This document shows, one piece after another, positions 1 to 9,076 of a DNA stretch of 64,000 nucleotides. The DNA is taken from contig DATLOZ010000003.1 of NCBI GenBank assembly GCA_035535995.1, forward strand, positions 1-64,000, given 5' to 3'. Made by a program: the position numbers and the translations under genes. Numbering within the stretch: the first letter of the stretch is position 1; each line of letters starts with the position of its first letter. Source of the stretch: JANYCO01 sp035535995. GTDB lineage: Bacteria; Bacteroidota; Bacteroidia; Cytophagales; Cytophagaceae. A model generated the notes under the pieces. The model searched no databases and was not told the origin of the DNA. It worked only from the letters and a program-made list of their open reading frames with translations.

Positions 1-3000
1 GTAAACACTACTTCCGGTGTGATCAGTGGTACACCTACTGCTGCTGGCACATTCAACGCAACGGTAACAGCTACCAACAGCGGCGGCACAGGTAGCAAAG
101 CAGTTACGATCACTGTAACACAGCCTGCTCCGGTAATCAACAGTGCAGCTACAGCTAATGCTACTGTTGGCACAGCATTCAATTATACGATCACTGCATC
201 TAACACACCAACAAGTTTTGGTGCTACAGGACTTCCAGCCGGGCTTTCTGTAAACACTACATCTGGTGTGATCAGTGGTACGCCTACTGCTGCCGGTACA
301 TTCAACGCAACGGTAACGGCTACCAACAGCAGCGGCACAGGCAGCAAAGCGGTTACGATCACTGTAACACAACCTGCTCCGGTGATCTCAAGCGCTGCTA
401 CTGCAACGGGTACTACAGGTACTACTTTCAGTTATCAGATCGCAGCTTCTAATTCACCAACTAGTTTTGGCGCGAGCGGATTGCCTGCTGGTGTATCTGT
501 GAATACAACTACAGGTTTGATCTCCGGTACGCCTACTGCTGCTGGTACCTACAATGCTACGGTAACAGCTACTAACAGCGGTGGCAGCGGTAACAAAGCA
601 GTTACGATCACAATTACAGCTCCTGCTACGAATACTCCTTACGGTGGCGTAGCTTGGCCAATCCCTGGCAAGATCGAGGCAGAGAACTATGACCTTGGCG
701 GACAAAACATCGCATACAACGATTCTGAAACTGCTAATCAAGGGGGCGTATACCGCACCGACGGCGTAGACATACAAGCTACTACTGACGTAAGCGGCGG
801 CTACAACGTAGGCTGGACTGCCGATGGCGAGTGGTTGAAATATACCGTGAATGTGGCTACCACAGGCGCTTACAACATTGACTTCCGCAGCGCTGGTACA
901 GGAAGCGGAGTAGTAAGACTAGAACTGGACGGCACAGATATAACGGGCTCCGTAACGCTACCAAGCACCGGTGGCTGGCAGACCTGGGCCACTATTACCA
1001 GATCAAATGTATCGCTTACCGCAGGACAACATATCCTAAGACTCTTCATCGTTACCGGAGGATTTAACATCAACAGCATTAGCTTTAACGGACCTTTTGC
1101 TGCGCAAAATCCATACAACGGTGTGATCGCACTACCTGGTAAGATCGAGGCAGAGAACTATGATCTGGGCGGACAAAATGTTGCTTACAACGATACTGAA
1201 ACTGCGAATCAAGGCGGCGTATACCGCACCGATGGTGTAGACATAGAAGCCTGTAGCGATGCAGGTACTGGCTACGACGTAGGTTGGACAGCTGCTGGCG
1301 AATGGTTGGAATATACTGTAAACGTTGCTACCACCGGAGCATACGACATCGGCTTCCGCAGTGCGGGTACAGGCAATGGCTCTGTACGTGTAGAGGTAGA
1401 TGGTACAGATATGACAGGAACTATTGCACTGCCAAATACAGGCGGTTGGCAAACCTGGACTACTACAACCAAATCAAATGTATCGCTTACAGCAGGGCAG
1501 CATGTATTCCGTGTATTTATTATAGCAGGAGGATTTAACCTGAACTATGTGACCGTAAGTACACCCGCCGCAGGGCCAGGATTCCTGCATGCGAGCGGAA
1601 CAAGTATTGTAAACAACAATGGTAACTTCCAGATCAGAGCAGCCAATATTGGTAACTTCATGGTACAGGAAGGATACATGCTAAACTTTGGCGGTGGCTA
1701 TCAGCACGATTTCCAGCAGAAGATCGCGAATGTGATTGGTACTGCTGCAAGAGATCAGTTTTATACAAACTACCGCGATGCCTTCCTTACTAAATCAGAC
1801 ATCGACAGCCTAGCGAAATGGGGCTTCAACGCGATCCGTCTTCCGATGCACTACAACTTGTTTACCGTGCTAGGTCAGCCGAATACATTTATTGAAAGCG
1901 GCTTTGCCAAAGTAGACCAGATCATCAGCTGGTGTAAAGCCAATAACATGTATGTGATCCTCGATCTGCATGCTACTCCTGGCGGACAAAGCAGCGGTGA
2001 TATCAGCGACTACGTAGCTGGCCAGCCTTCTCTCTGGGAAAGCGATGCTAACCGCGCACAGACTGTAGCGCTTTGGCAAAAATTTGCTCAGCGTTATGTA
2101 AACGAACAATATGTAGGTGGATACGATCTCATCAACGAAACCAACTGGACACTTCCGGGAAATACGTTGCTGGCTCAATTGATGAAAGACATCACTACTG
2201 CAATTCGTCAAGTAGACAACAATCACATCCTGTTCATAGAAGGAAACAGCTATGCCAACGACTACACTGGCCTGACGCCGAAGTGGGACAATAATATGGC
2301 GTATAGCTTCCACAAATATTGGAACGACGTAAACGATGGTTCTATCAGCTGGGTACTATCCCTTCGCGATGCGCAAAATGTACCGATCTGGTTGGGAGAG
2401 TTTGGAGAAAATTCCAACAGCTGGATTTCTGAAACGGTAACGCTGATGAACAACCACAACATCGGTTGGTCGGTATGGACATATAAAAAGATGACAAGTA
2501 CCTCTGCGATCGGATCGTTCAATCAACCTGACAACTGGTCTACCATGTCCAGCTATATGAACGGTGGTTCGGCACCTTCTGCGTCTAGTATGCAAACTAT
2601 GTTGAATCAATTAGTAGAAAATGTAAAAAGCGCGAACGTAGTGTACAACTATGGATATATCTTCGGACTCTTCGGTGGTGCTAATAACCAAACGAAACCT
2701 TACGAATACACTGCGATTCCTGGTAAAGTAAGCGCTGCGAAATACGATGAAGGTAAAAACGGATTAGCCTATAGCGATGTGGTTTATCAAACCGCTCAAT
2801 ACGGCGCAGCAGGCGGTGACTTCGTAGCATGGAATACAGGGTATGCATTCCGCAACGACGGAGTAGACTTGCAGTATTCTGCTTCCGAAAACACAAATAC
2901 CGTAGGCTGGACGCAAACCGGAGAGTGGATGCAATACACTGTTCAAGTACTGACGTCAGGATCCTATACGGTAAAAGTAAGAGCAGCCGGAAACGGAGGT

Positions 3001-3495
3001 AAACTCACTTTATCATCCGACGGTGCTACACTGCTGAGCAATGCTACCATCAACGGTACCGGTGGATGGGATACCTGGCAGACGATGACCATCGGAACAG
3101 TAAATCTTACTGCAGGTACTCATACACTCAGAGTGACCATCGCAGCAGAAGGATATAACATCAATTACCTTGAGTTTACCAACAGCAGCGGCGCACGTCT
3201 TGGCACAGCGGATGTGATGGATGGTCAGGCGTATGTAACTACCAGCCTGAACAGCGCGCCAAACCCTTTCAGTGCGGTAACAAAAGTAGATGTAACCATT
3301 GCCGAAGCAGGAGAGGTATCGCTTGAAGTATTTGATAATACTGGTATTTCCGTGCAAGTACTTTACAAAGGCTACCTGGATGTTGGAACTTACAGTTATG
3401 AATTTGATTCTAAAAATTTAAAATCAGATCTATATTTAGTAAAACTGAATAGCAATCAACAAGTACTCACAAGAAAGATTGTGAAGTCAGAATAA
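1..3495 (+). CDS. Secreted GH5 glycoside hydrolase with Ig repeats, three CBM6 modules and T9SS type A sorting domain (5' end missing)
   Basis: The frame is open from base 1, so the start lies upstream. Modules in order: He_PIG-type Ig repeats of about 83 residues (bases 1-620), CBM6-like module (655-1100), second CBM6 (1120-1570), GH5 catalytic domain (1580-2640), third, more divergent CBM6-like module (2700-3180), and a T9SS type A C-terminal domain (3190-3495). The two GH5 catalytic glutamates are visible: acid/base in DLINETNW (codon 2137-2139) and nucleophile in WLGEFGE (codon 2398-2400), with LDLHATPGGQ at the preceding conserved strand. It should hydrolyse a beta-glucan, cellulose or mannan outside the cell after T9SS export; substrate is not readable. 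The Ig repeats are nearly identical to each other at DNA level. The last ~100 residues match those of the gene at 4054. Function class is secure; specificity is not. Confidence 0.93.
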   Translation, partial: VNTTSGVISGTPTAAGTFNATVTATNSGGTGSKAVTITVTQPAPVINSAATANATVGTAFNYTITASNTPTSFGATGLPAGLSVNTTSGVISGTPTAAGTFNATVTATNSSGTGSKAVTITVTQPAPVISSAATATGTTGTTFSYQIAASNSPTSFGASGLPAGVSVNTTTGLISGTPTAAGTYNATVTATNSGGSGNKAVTITITAPATNTPYGGVAWPIPGKIEAENYDLGGQNIAYNDSETANQGGVYRTDGVDIQATTDVSGGYNVGWTADGEWLKYTVNVATTGAYNIDFRSAGTGSGVVRLELDGTDITGSVTLPSTGGWQTWATITRSNVSLTAGQHILRLFIVTGGFNINSISFNGPFAAQNPYNGVIALPGKIEAENYDLGGQNVAYNDTETANQGGVYRTDGVDIEACSDAGTGYDVGWTAAGEWLEYTVNVATTGAYDIGFRSAGTGNGSVRVEVDGTDMTGTIALPNTGGWQTWTTTTKSNVSLTAGQHVFRVFIIAGGFNLNYVTVSTPAAGPGFLHASGTSIVNNNGNFQIRAANIGNFMVQEGYMLNFGGGYQHDFQQKIANVIGTAARDQFYTNYRDAFLTKSDIDSLAKWGFNAIRLPMHYNLFTVLGQPNTFIESGFAKVDQIISWCKANNMYVILDLHATPGGQSSGDISDYVAGQPSLWESDANRAQTVALWQKFAQRYVNEQYVGGYDLINETNWTLPGNTLLAQLMKDITTAIRQVDNNHILFIEGNSYANDYTGLTPKWDNNMAYSFHKYWNDVNDGSISWVLSLRDAQNVPIWLGEFGENSNSWISETVTLMNNHNIGWSVWTYKKMTSTSAIGSFNQPDNWSTMSSYMNGGSAPSASSMQTMLNQLVENVKSANVVYNYGYIFGLFGGANNQTKPYEYTAIPGKVSAAKYDEGKNGLAYSDVVYQTAQYGAAGGDFVAWNTGYAFRNDGVDLQYSASENTNTVGWTQTGEWMQYTVQVLTSGSYTVKVRAAGNGGKLTLSSDGATLLSNATINGTGGWDTWQTMTIGTVNLTAGTHTLRVTIAAEGYNINYLEFTNSSGARLGTADVMDGQAYVTTSLNSAPNPFSAVTKVDVTIAEAGEVSLEVFDNTGISVQVLYKGYLDVGTYSYEFDSKNLKSDLYLVKLNSNQQVLTRKIVKSE

Positions 3496-3531
3496 TTTTT
3501 TCTTTTTTTCTTTCCTAAACATAACCTGTTG

Positions 3532-3562
3532 AGAGGAGTCCAATTTGGGCTCCTCTTTTTTT
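3532..3562 (+). terminator. Rho-independent terminator after the GH5 gene
   Basis: Stem AGAGGAGTCC / GGGCTCCTCT with a 5-base loop, one G-T pair, followed by a run of T. It sits about 36 bases after the stop codon. Confidence 0.8.
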
Positions 3563-3613
3563 GACCTTGATTTTCAGGATTAGAAGATTTACTTGATTTT
3601 GATTAGCAGGATT
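3563..3613. repeat. Dispersed repeat (CCTTGATT...AGGATTAGAAGATTTACTTGATTTT family)
   Basis: This block reads as the reverse complement of the right half of the 119-base units just downstream, so it forms a long inverted repeat with them. Relatives occur at 7439-7486, 29607-29660, 40371-40412 and 52407-52460, always between genes. No coding potential is seen. Confidence 0.6.
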
Positions 3614-3649
3614 CCGGTTGTATAATAGTAATTGTCGCCGTTGTTTGTG

Positions 3650-3990
3650 TCCCCACAAACAACTATCCTGATGTAACTACGTGACGATGCTAAATCTTGT
3701 TAATAAAAATCAAGTAGATCTTCTAATCCTGTGAATCAAGGTTCAGACAAATTTTAGTCTGCTCAGAGTCCCCAGAAACAACCATCCTGATGTAACTATG
3801 TGACGATGCTAAATCTTGTTAATAAAAATCAAGTAAATCTTCTAATCCAGTGAATCAAGGTTCAGACAAATTTTAGTCTGCTCAGAGTCCCCACAAACAA
3901 CCATCCTGATGTAATTATGTGACGATGCTAAATCTTGTTAATCAAAATCAGGTAAATCTTCTAATCCTGTAAATCAAGGTTCAGGCAAAT
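3650..3990. repeat. Tandem repeat, 119-base period, about 2.9 copies
   Basis: Units begin at 3650, 3769 and 3888 with TCCCCA(C/G)AAACAAC and differ by only a few substitutions. Each unit carries GTGACGATG, an AATCTTGTTAAT block and the ATCTTCTAATCC dispersed repeat, and units are joined through AGTCTGCTCAGAGTCCCC. The same CTCAGAGTC core builds the palindromic element at 7242-7410. With this array, the 3496-4053 gap between the two secreted-enzyme genes is almost entirely repeat DNA. Confidence 0.85.
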
Positions 3991-4053
3991 TGTTTACATT
4001 TTCCACCTCTATTTGTCTTTCTAAAAATATCAACTCCACATAATTTTTAGAAT

Positions 4054-7000
4054 ATGAAAAAAAATATACTTACAAAAAAAATATGTTCCCTGCTGGCTTG
4101 CTCTGGTATTGCTTTGTCGGCTTTCTCGCAAACGTGGCAGTCCAATCTTGTTAAATTTGGTTCCAATGGAAAACTGACTTACACTACCGATGCAAACCAA
4201 AATAGCATTCCTGATTTTAGTTATGCAGGATATAAAAACAACGATAAAAAAATTCCCCAGGCAACAAAAATTCTTGCAAGCTTGTCGCCGCAGGCAGGGG
4301 ACAATACTAATTATATAAACAACGCAATCGCAGCTGCAGCCTCCGCCCCGCTTGATGCCAATGGAGTACGTGGTGTGATCTTGCTTGCAAAAGGAAATTA
4401 CCAAATTGCCGGAACAATTCGTGTCAACGTAAGCGGTGTAGTTCTCAGAGGCGCAGGCAGTACATCGGATCCTAATGTAAGTACTATTTTCCAGGCCACC
4501 GGCAATACTCCTGACCACCGGACGGTTGTACTTGCCGGAGGAGGCTCGGCATCAGGCTGGAATCAATCAGGTTCTTACCAGGCAAATATTACCGATAATT
4601 TTGTAAAGGTAGGAGCAAGGGAATTTACGGTATCTTCCGTTGCCGGATTGCAGGCGGGCGATAATATTATTATCTACAGTCCCTGTACCAGCGCATGGAT
4701 CAGTGCCGTAGGCGGCGGCGGTACAGCAGGCGCTCCCGACTGGACGGTAAATTCACAGCCACTTATTTTCAACAGAACGGTAAAAGCAATTAATGGTAAT
4801 AAAGTAACGATCGATGCACCCGTATTCAACCATTTAAATAAAAACCTTGCGCAAGCCTATATCTACAAGGCCGACCGCTCATCATTGCGTACGCAGATAG
4901 GACTGGAAAATTTCCGCATTGATATTCGCAACTGGACAAACCAGGATGTAGATGAAAGCCATGCCTGGGAAGGTGTAGGATTTTTACAAGCAGAAGATTG
5001 CTGGGCAAAAAATGTAGTCGCATTGCATTTCGGACACGCAGGTTTTCGTTTTAATACTGCGGCACGGATTACCGTTGACAATTGCAAAGCCCTGGAACCT
5101 GTGGCTACCATAGAGCCAGAACGTCGCTACAATTTTAATTTTGAAGATCGATCTACCTCTATTCTTATTAAAAATTGCGAAGCCAATAAAGCGCGTCACG
5201 CATTTGTTTCCAACGGTACTTCTTCCGTATCCGGCATTGTAATCCTGCGGTGTACGGCCAACGACAATTATACTTCGAGCGAAGGTCACCGAAGATGGTC
5301 GATGGGAATGTTGTTTGATAATTTTACCACGGGAGGAAATATTCCAAGCGATAGCCGCGTACTTGGCTTGTATAGCCGTGGCAACTATGGTACTTCACAT
5401 GGTTGGGCACTGGCGCATTCAGTGGCCTGGAATTGTAATTTCACCAACGGCGGTTCTGTAACCGTGCAGCAACCACCTACCGCACAAAACTATGTGATCG
5501 GCGGATATGGAAAGGTAAATACAAGTGTACCATTCCCTCAATATCCGAATGGATACGTAGAAGGGTTTAGCAGAACAGACGGAAAAACTTTATTGCCGAC
5601 CTCGCTCTTTGATCAACAATTGCTAGACCGCCATACACCTGCCAACCAACCTCCTGTGGTATCCATCACTGCGCCTGCCAATAATACTTCTTTGCAGGAA
5701 CCCGCTACTATTGTCATCACAGCTGCCGCTACAGATGCGGATGGTACGATCAGTAAAGTAGAATTTTTTAATGGCACAATTAAGCTGGGAGAAAGTACTA
5801 CTGCTCCATACAGTTTTGCATGGAATACAATTGCCGCAGGAAATTACACGTTGACCGTCAAAGCGACCGACAATGCAGGAGCTATTACTACTTCGTCTGC
5901 TGTGGTATTAATAGTAAACCCGCTTCCCCCCTGTGAACCGGTAAAAGCAAGCAGCGACGATGGAAATATTCCTGCCAATGTGTTAGACAATAATTTCGCT
6001 ACCCGCTGGTCTGCCAATGGCGATGGGCAATGGATCCAATTCTGCCAACAAACTGCTCAACCGATCTCGGGAATCCAGATCGCTTTTTATAGTGGTAACA
6101 CACGTCAGCAAATTTTTGATATACAAAGCTCAAACGATGGGTTGAACTGGACAAATGTATTGACAAATATGCACAGCAGCGGTACCAGTACGCAGCTGGA
6201 AAGTTTTTCTTTTACGCAACAAAATGTAAAATTCATCCGCATCCTGGGCCATGGCAATACTGTGAATACCTGGAATAGTATCACAGAAGTAAAATTGGGA
6301 TTGCAAAATAATCCACCGCCGGTAAATCAATTTCCCACAGTAACGATTACTTCTCCGGTAAGCAATGCTTCCTACAACGCACCTGCTTCTGTTACCATCA
6401 ATGCTTCCGCGTCTGATGCAGATGGTACAGTGAGCAAAGTGGAGTTCTTCAACGGTGTTACCAAACTTGGCGAAGATCTTTCTGCTCCTTATTCCTTCAG
6501 CTGGACAAACGTAGCTGCGGGGACATATACCATCACTACGAAAGCTACGGATAATGCAGGCGCTGTTACTACTTCCGCTGCGTTGACGATAAAAGTAAAT
6601 ACTGTGGTAACTAATGGATGCACCGGTATTCCGTCATACGTAGAGAACGGCGGTTATGTAGCTGGAAGCAAAGTGCAATATGGCGGCGTGGTCTACCAAT
6701 GCAAAGATTATCCATACTCCGGCTGGTGCAACGGTGCAGCATGGGCTTACGGCCCTGGCGCCGGCACCAACTGGAGCGATGCCTGGACACGTGTAATGAA
6801 CTGCAATGGTGCCCGCCTGGGCGAAGCAGATGCGATGGATAGTAAATCATACCTGGTAACCAGTCTGAATAGCGTACCGAATCCTTTCAGTGCAGCAACG
6901 AAAGTAGAAGTAACTATCGCCGAAGCAGGAGAGGTATCGCTGGAAGTATTTGATAACACTGGTTTTTCCGTGCAAGTGCTTTACAAAGGATACCTGGATG

Positions 7001-7113
7001 CTGGAACATACAGTTATGAATTTGATTCTAAAAACCTGAAATCAGAACTGTACCTGGTGAAATTGAATAGCAATCAGCAAGTGCTTACGAAGAAGATCGT
7101 GAAGTCAGAATAA
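4054..7113 (+). CDS. Secreted parallel beta-helix (pectate-lyase-like) protein with Ig, F5/8C and chitin-binding modules, T9SS type A
   Basis: Signal peptide at residues 1-26 (basic start, hydrophobic core, ending SAFSQ). Residues 30-530 look like the pectate-lyase-3 type right-handed beta-helix: the opening DFSYAGYKNN motif and repeating VDNCKA / IKNCEA / ILRCTA rungs. Then a bacterial Ig domain (533-625), an F5/8 type C / CBM32-like discoidin domain (627-750), a second Ig domain (755-850), a cysteine- and tryptophan-rich CBM5/12-like module (853-915, GGVVYQCK...WSDAW), and a T9SS type A sorting domain (918-1019). It is probably a surface or secreted polysaccharide lyase or hydrolase. Catalytic residues cannot be assigned, so the substrate is open; the CBM5/12-like module hints at chitin or cellulose. 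The C-terminal domain is nearly the same as in the upstream gene. Confidence 0.85.
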   Translation: MKKNILTKKICSLLACSGIALSAFSQTWQSNLVKFGSNGKLTYTTDANQNSIPDFSYAGYKNNDKKIPQATKILASLSPQAGDNTNYINNAIAAAASAPLDANGVRGVILLAKGNYQIAGTIRVNVSGVVLRGAGSTSDPNVSTIFQATGNTPDHRTVVLAGGGSASGWNQSGSYQANITDNFVKVGAREFTVSSVAGLQAGDNIIIYSPCTSAWISAVGGGGTAGAPDWTVNSQPLIFNRTVKAINGNKVTIDAPVFNHLNKNLAQAYIYKADRSSLRTQIGLENFRIDIRNWTNQDVDESHAWEGVGFLQAEDCWAKNVVALHFGHAGFRFNTAARITVDNCKALEPVATIEPERRYNFNFEDRSTSILIKNCEANKARHAFVSNGTSSVSGIVILRCTANDNYTSSEGHRRWSMGMLFDNFTTGGNIPSDSRVLGLYSRGNYGTSHGWALAHSVAWNCNFTNGGSVTVQQPPTAQNYVIGGYGKVNTSVPFPQYPNGYVEGFSRTDGKTLLPTSLFDQQLLDRHTPANQPPVVSITAPANNTSLQEPATIVITAAATDADGTISKVEFFNGTIKLGESTTAPYSFAWNTIAAGNYTLTVKATDNAGAITTSSAVVLIVNPLPPCEPVKASSDDGNIPANVLDNNFATRWSANGDGQWIQFCQQTAQPISGIQIAFYSGNTRQQIFDIQSSNDGLNWTNVLTNMHSSGTSTQLESFSFTQQNVKFIRILGHGNTVNTWNSITEVKLGLQNNPPPVNQFPTVTITSPVSNASYNAPASVTINASASDADGTVSKVEFFNGVTKLGEDLSAPYSFSWTNVAAGTYTITTKATDNAGAVTTSAALTIKVNTVVTNGCTGIPSYVENGGYVAGSKVQYGGVVYQCKDYPYSGWCNGAAWAYGPGAGTNWSDAWTRVMNCNGARLGEADAMDSKSYLVTSLNSVPNPFSAATKVEVTIAEAGEVSLEVFDNTGFSVQVLYKGYLDAGTYSYEFDSKNLKSELYLVKLNSNQQVLTKKIVKSE

Positions 7114-7148
7114 TTTTTGACCTTGATTCACAGGATTAGATTTATTAA

Positions 7149-7186
7149 AGAGATACCAGATGCCAGATGCCAGATGCCAGATAAAA
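7149..7186. repeat. Short tandem repeat (CCAGATG)n
   Basis: About three units of ATGCCAG. A similar degenerate stretch, GATACCAGATGCCGGATGTC, lies at 9182-9201. Both are intergenic. Confidence 0.5.
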
Positions 7187-7241
7187 ACAATTGTCGTCGT
7201 TGACAACCACCCTGATGTAACTGCGTGACGATGATAAATTC

Positions 7242-7410
7242 TTTAGTCCGCTCAGAGTCTCCCACACCCGGAACGTTGTTTTAATACAAGTGTTCGATGG
7301 GGACTCTGAGCTGTTACTAGCAGAGCAGGATCATCAAACAGCTCAGAGTCCCCTGCAAAAGGCAGTATAAACTTTGCGCTCTGGGTGTGGGAGACTCTGA
7401 GCAGACTAAA
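7242..7410. mobile_element. Nested palindromic element (MITE-like), copy A
   Basis: Terminal inverted repeats of about 31 bases (TTTAGTCCGCTCAGAGTCTC... against its complement ending at 7410) enclose a second inverted repeat, GGGGACTCTGAGCTGTT (7299-7315) / AACAGCTCAGAGTCCCC (7337-7353). The core CTCAGAGTC occurs four times in alternating orientation. A roughly 95% identical copy is at 40171-40334. Near-duplicate DNA (TAACTG-GTGACGATG) flanks it at 7219-7234 and 7415-7430, as if it had inserted into a 119-base-type unit. It has no ORF, so it would need a transposase in trans, or act as a structured RNA or terminator. Confidence 0.7.
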
Positions 7411-7495
7411 TATAACTGTGTGACGATGTTAAATTTTGCCAATCAAAATCAAGTAAATCTTCTAATCCTGTAAATCAAGGTTCAGACAAAAGCTG

Positions 7496-7503
7496 TATCT
7501 TTA
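7496..7503 (+). promoter_or_regulatory. Candidate -7 promoter box (TATCTTTA)
   Basis: One mismatch to the Bacteroidota -7 consensus TAnnTTTG, placed 7 bases before the ATG at 7511, which would give a very short leader. No clear -33 element was identified. Confidence 0.35.
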
Positions 7504-7510
7504 GGAAGAA

Positions 7511-8095
7511 ATGGATATCCTCCTAACAAAGATCAGAGCTTGCAACGAATGCGCTTCCAAATTAGAGTTTGGCGTACGCCCGGTAGTAGCGGCAGGAGCG
7601 GAGAGTAAGATCATTATTGTAGGGCAAGCTCCGGGAAGAATCGTTCACGAAACAGGAATTCCATGGAATGATAAGAGCGGTGAGAATCTCCGGAACTGGA
7701 TGGGAATCGATAAAGAAATTTTTTACGACACGAAAAAAATATCCATCATACCGATGGGCTTTTGTTATCCCGGCAAAGGCAAAAGCGGCGATCTTCCACC
7801 GCGACCGGAGTGCGCGCCTTTGTGGCATCGGCAGTTGAGAGAAGAAATTAAAAATATAAAATTGATCTTGCTGGTTGGGCAGTACGCACAAAACTATTAC
7901 CTGGGTAGCGAAGCCCGGGAAACGCTTACCGACACAGTAAAGGATTATCGTTACTACTTACCGGAATTTTTCCCCTTGCCACATCCTTCTCCCAGAAACA
8001 ATATCTGGCAAGCAAAGAATAAATGGTTTGCGAATGAAGTACTACCGGTGTTGAAAAAAAGAGTGGAGAGAGTGTTGTCGAACCAGAACTTATAG
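7511..8095 (+). CDS. Uracil-DNA glycosylase family protein
   Basis: 194 residues with the UDG superfamily landmarks: an N-terminal CNECA cysteine pair, IIVGQAPGR (water-activating loop, about residues 35-43), the NLRNWMGI region, ILLVGQYAQ (central strand) and HPSPRN (DNA-intercalation motif). Proteins of this class excise uracil or related damaged bases, or remain uncharacterised relatives of UDG families 4 and 5. Only one CxxC pair is seen, so an iron-sulfur cluster is not certain. It stands alone between repeat-rich gaps, with no obvious operon partner. Confidence 0.8.
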   Translation: MDILLTKIRACNECASKLEFGVRPVVAAGAESKIIIVGQAPGRIVHETGIPWNDKSGENLRNWMGIDKEIFYDTKKISIIPMGFCYPGKGKSGDLPPRPECAPLWHRQLREEIKNIKLILLVGQYAQNYYLGSEARETLTDTVKDYRYYLPEFFPLPHPSPRNNIWQAKNKWFANEVLPVLKKRVERVLSNQNL

Positions 8096-8111
8096 GATTG
8101 AAAATTAACGA

Positions 8112-8222
8112 GATTGTTTTCTTTGTGTCTCCACAAAGAATATCCTACGGCTTAAAAGAAATATCAATATTGAGTTATGAATTACAAATGATCACTCGAT
8201 ATTCATAATTCATAACTCATAA
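8112..8222. repeat. Hairpin repeats: TTCTTTGTG-CTCC-CACAAAGAA and ATTCATAACTCATAA family
   Basis: The first palindrome (about 8116-8137) resembles GTTGTTTGTG/CACAAACAAC at 3639-3663 and 58197-58220. The second is an inverted repeat of ATTGAGTTATGAATT with AATTCATAACTCATAA. Copies of the latter family occur at 15404-15440, 45262-45345, 58152-58283 and 61985-62060. It may end transcription of the converging genes at 8095 and 8230. Confidence 0.55.
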
Positions 8223-8229
8223 CCTAAAA

Positions 8230-8451
8230 TTAATTAAGCACTGTAAACAAAGTAAGATTGTAAGTAGGGTGTGCTGTTTTTTTGTACTCTACTTTATCAC
8301 CTTTTAGCAAAGACTCGATCTGTGAAAGATCTGGGTTAGGAATGTAGAAGGTATCGTTTGGTTTCAGGCGCTCTCTTAGTTTTTTTTCAGCAGCCAGTGA
8401 TTTGATCTTATCGATGTTTAATTGATCAGCGTTTTTAATAAATTGTTCCAT
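8230..8451 (-). CDS. Small protein of unknown function
   Basis: 73 residues, charged, no signal peptide or membrane segment: an acidic/basic helical first half (KNADQLNIDKIKSLAAEKKL) then PNDTFYIPNPDLSQIESLLKGD. The phrase resembles the LysM-like wording seen in base-plate or cell-wall-associated small proteins, but no family is recognised. It is preceded by a very AT-rich upstream region (8452-8600) and converges on the glycosylase gene. It is called as a gene because of its balanced composition and an ATG start about 15 bases after an AAAACGTAAAAG leader. Confidence 0.55.
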   Translation of the reverse strand: MEQFIKNADQLNIDKIKSLAAEKKLRERLKPNDTFYIPNPDLSQIESLLKGDKVEYKKTAHPTYNLTLFTVLN

Positions 8452-8698
8452 ATTACTTTTACGTTTAAAAAGGGTTCTTTAGGAATCTTAAATTTCTAAA
8501 AAAAATAAAGAATAGAAAATGAAAATCTGATTTTTTTATCAGCATAAAAAAAATAGCAATTTATCATATTTTTATTATTTTTAGCCCCTTTCCTACAGGC
8601 CGATTTTCAGAAAACCCAATGAGCTTGTCAGGAATAATGACTCAGTGAAAGGCAAAAGCTGCTAGGCTATTTGCTTTATAGTAAGCCGAAAAAGAATT

Positions 8699-9076
8699 AT
8701 GAATGAAATTACACTGCCCTACGTCAGTATCAAGTATAATGAGCCTATAGTATATTTTGTGTATAAGGATGGAATAGAATTAGGCTTCCCAGAAATACGT
8801 GAACTCATCGCCTGCTCGGAAAAACTAAGTGGTCATAAACCTTATGTGACGCTTTCCGATGTACGGGTCAATATCAGTATTACCAACGAAGGGAAAAGAA
8901 TTTTGGAAGATCCTAAAAATATGCCGCTCTTTCGTGGTACTGCGGTGCTGGTGAAAAATAGCATGTATCAGTTCGCCGTCAATTTTCTGAATTATTACCA
9001 TAAACCTGAGTATCCTTTCAGAGCATTCACGTCAGAAAAAAAAGCAATAGAATGGCTGCTTTCTTTGCCTCTGTAG
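8699..9076 (+). CDS. STAS/SEC14-like domain protein (DUF7793-like)
   Basis: 125 residues with the alternating strand/helix pattern of stand-alone STAS-like proteins of Bacteroidota: YVSIKYNEPIVYFVYKDG, GHKPYVTLSDVRVNISITNE, FRGTAVLVKNSMYQFAVNFL, ending PFRAFTSEKKAIEWLL. The last phrase is typical of this family, where the terminal helix packs on the sheet. Likely a small cytoplasmic regulatory or ligand-binding protein; the partner is unknown. It is a single gene, with 247 AT-rich bases before it. Confidence 0.6.
   Translation: MNEITLPYVSIKYNEPIVYFVYKDGIELGFPEIRELIACSEKLSGHKPYVTLSDVRVNISITNEGKRILEDPKNMPLFRGTAVLVKNSMYQFAVNFLNYYHKPEYPFRAFTSEKKAIEWLLSLPL

Noticed and set aside
3650..3990. Possible CRISPR array
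   Set aside because: Units are 119 bases long and repeat as a whole, with no unique spacers.
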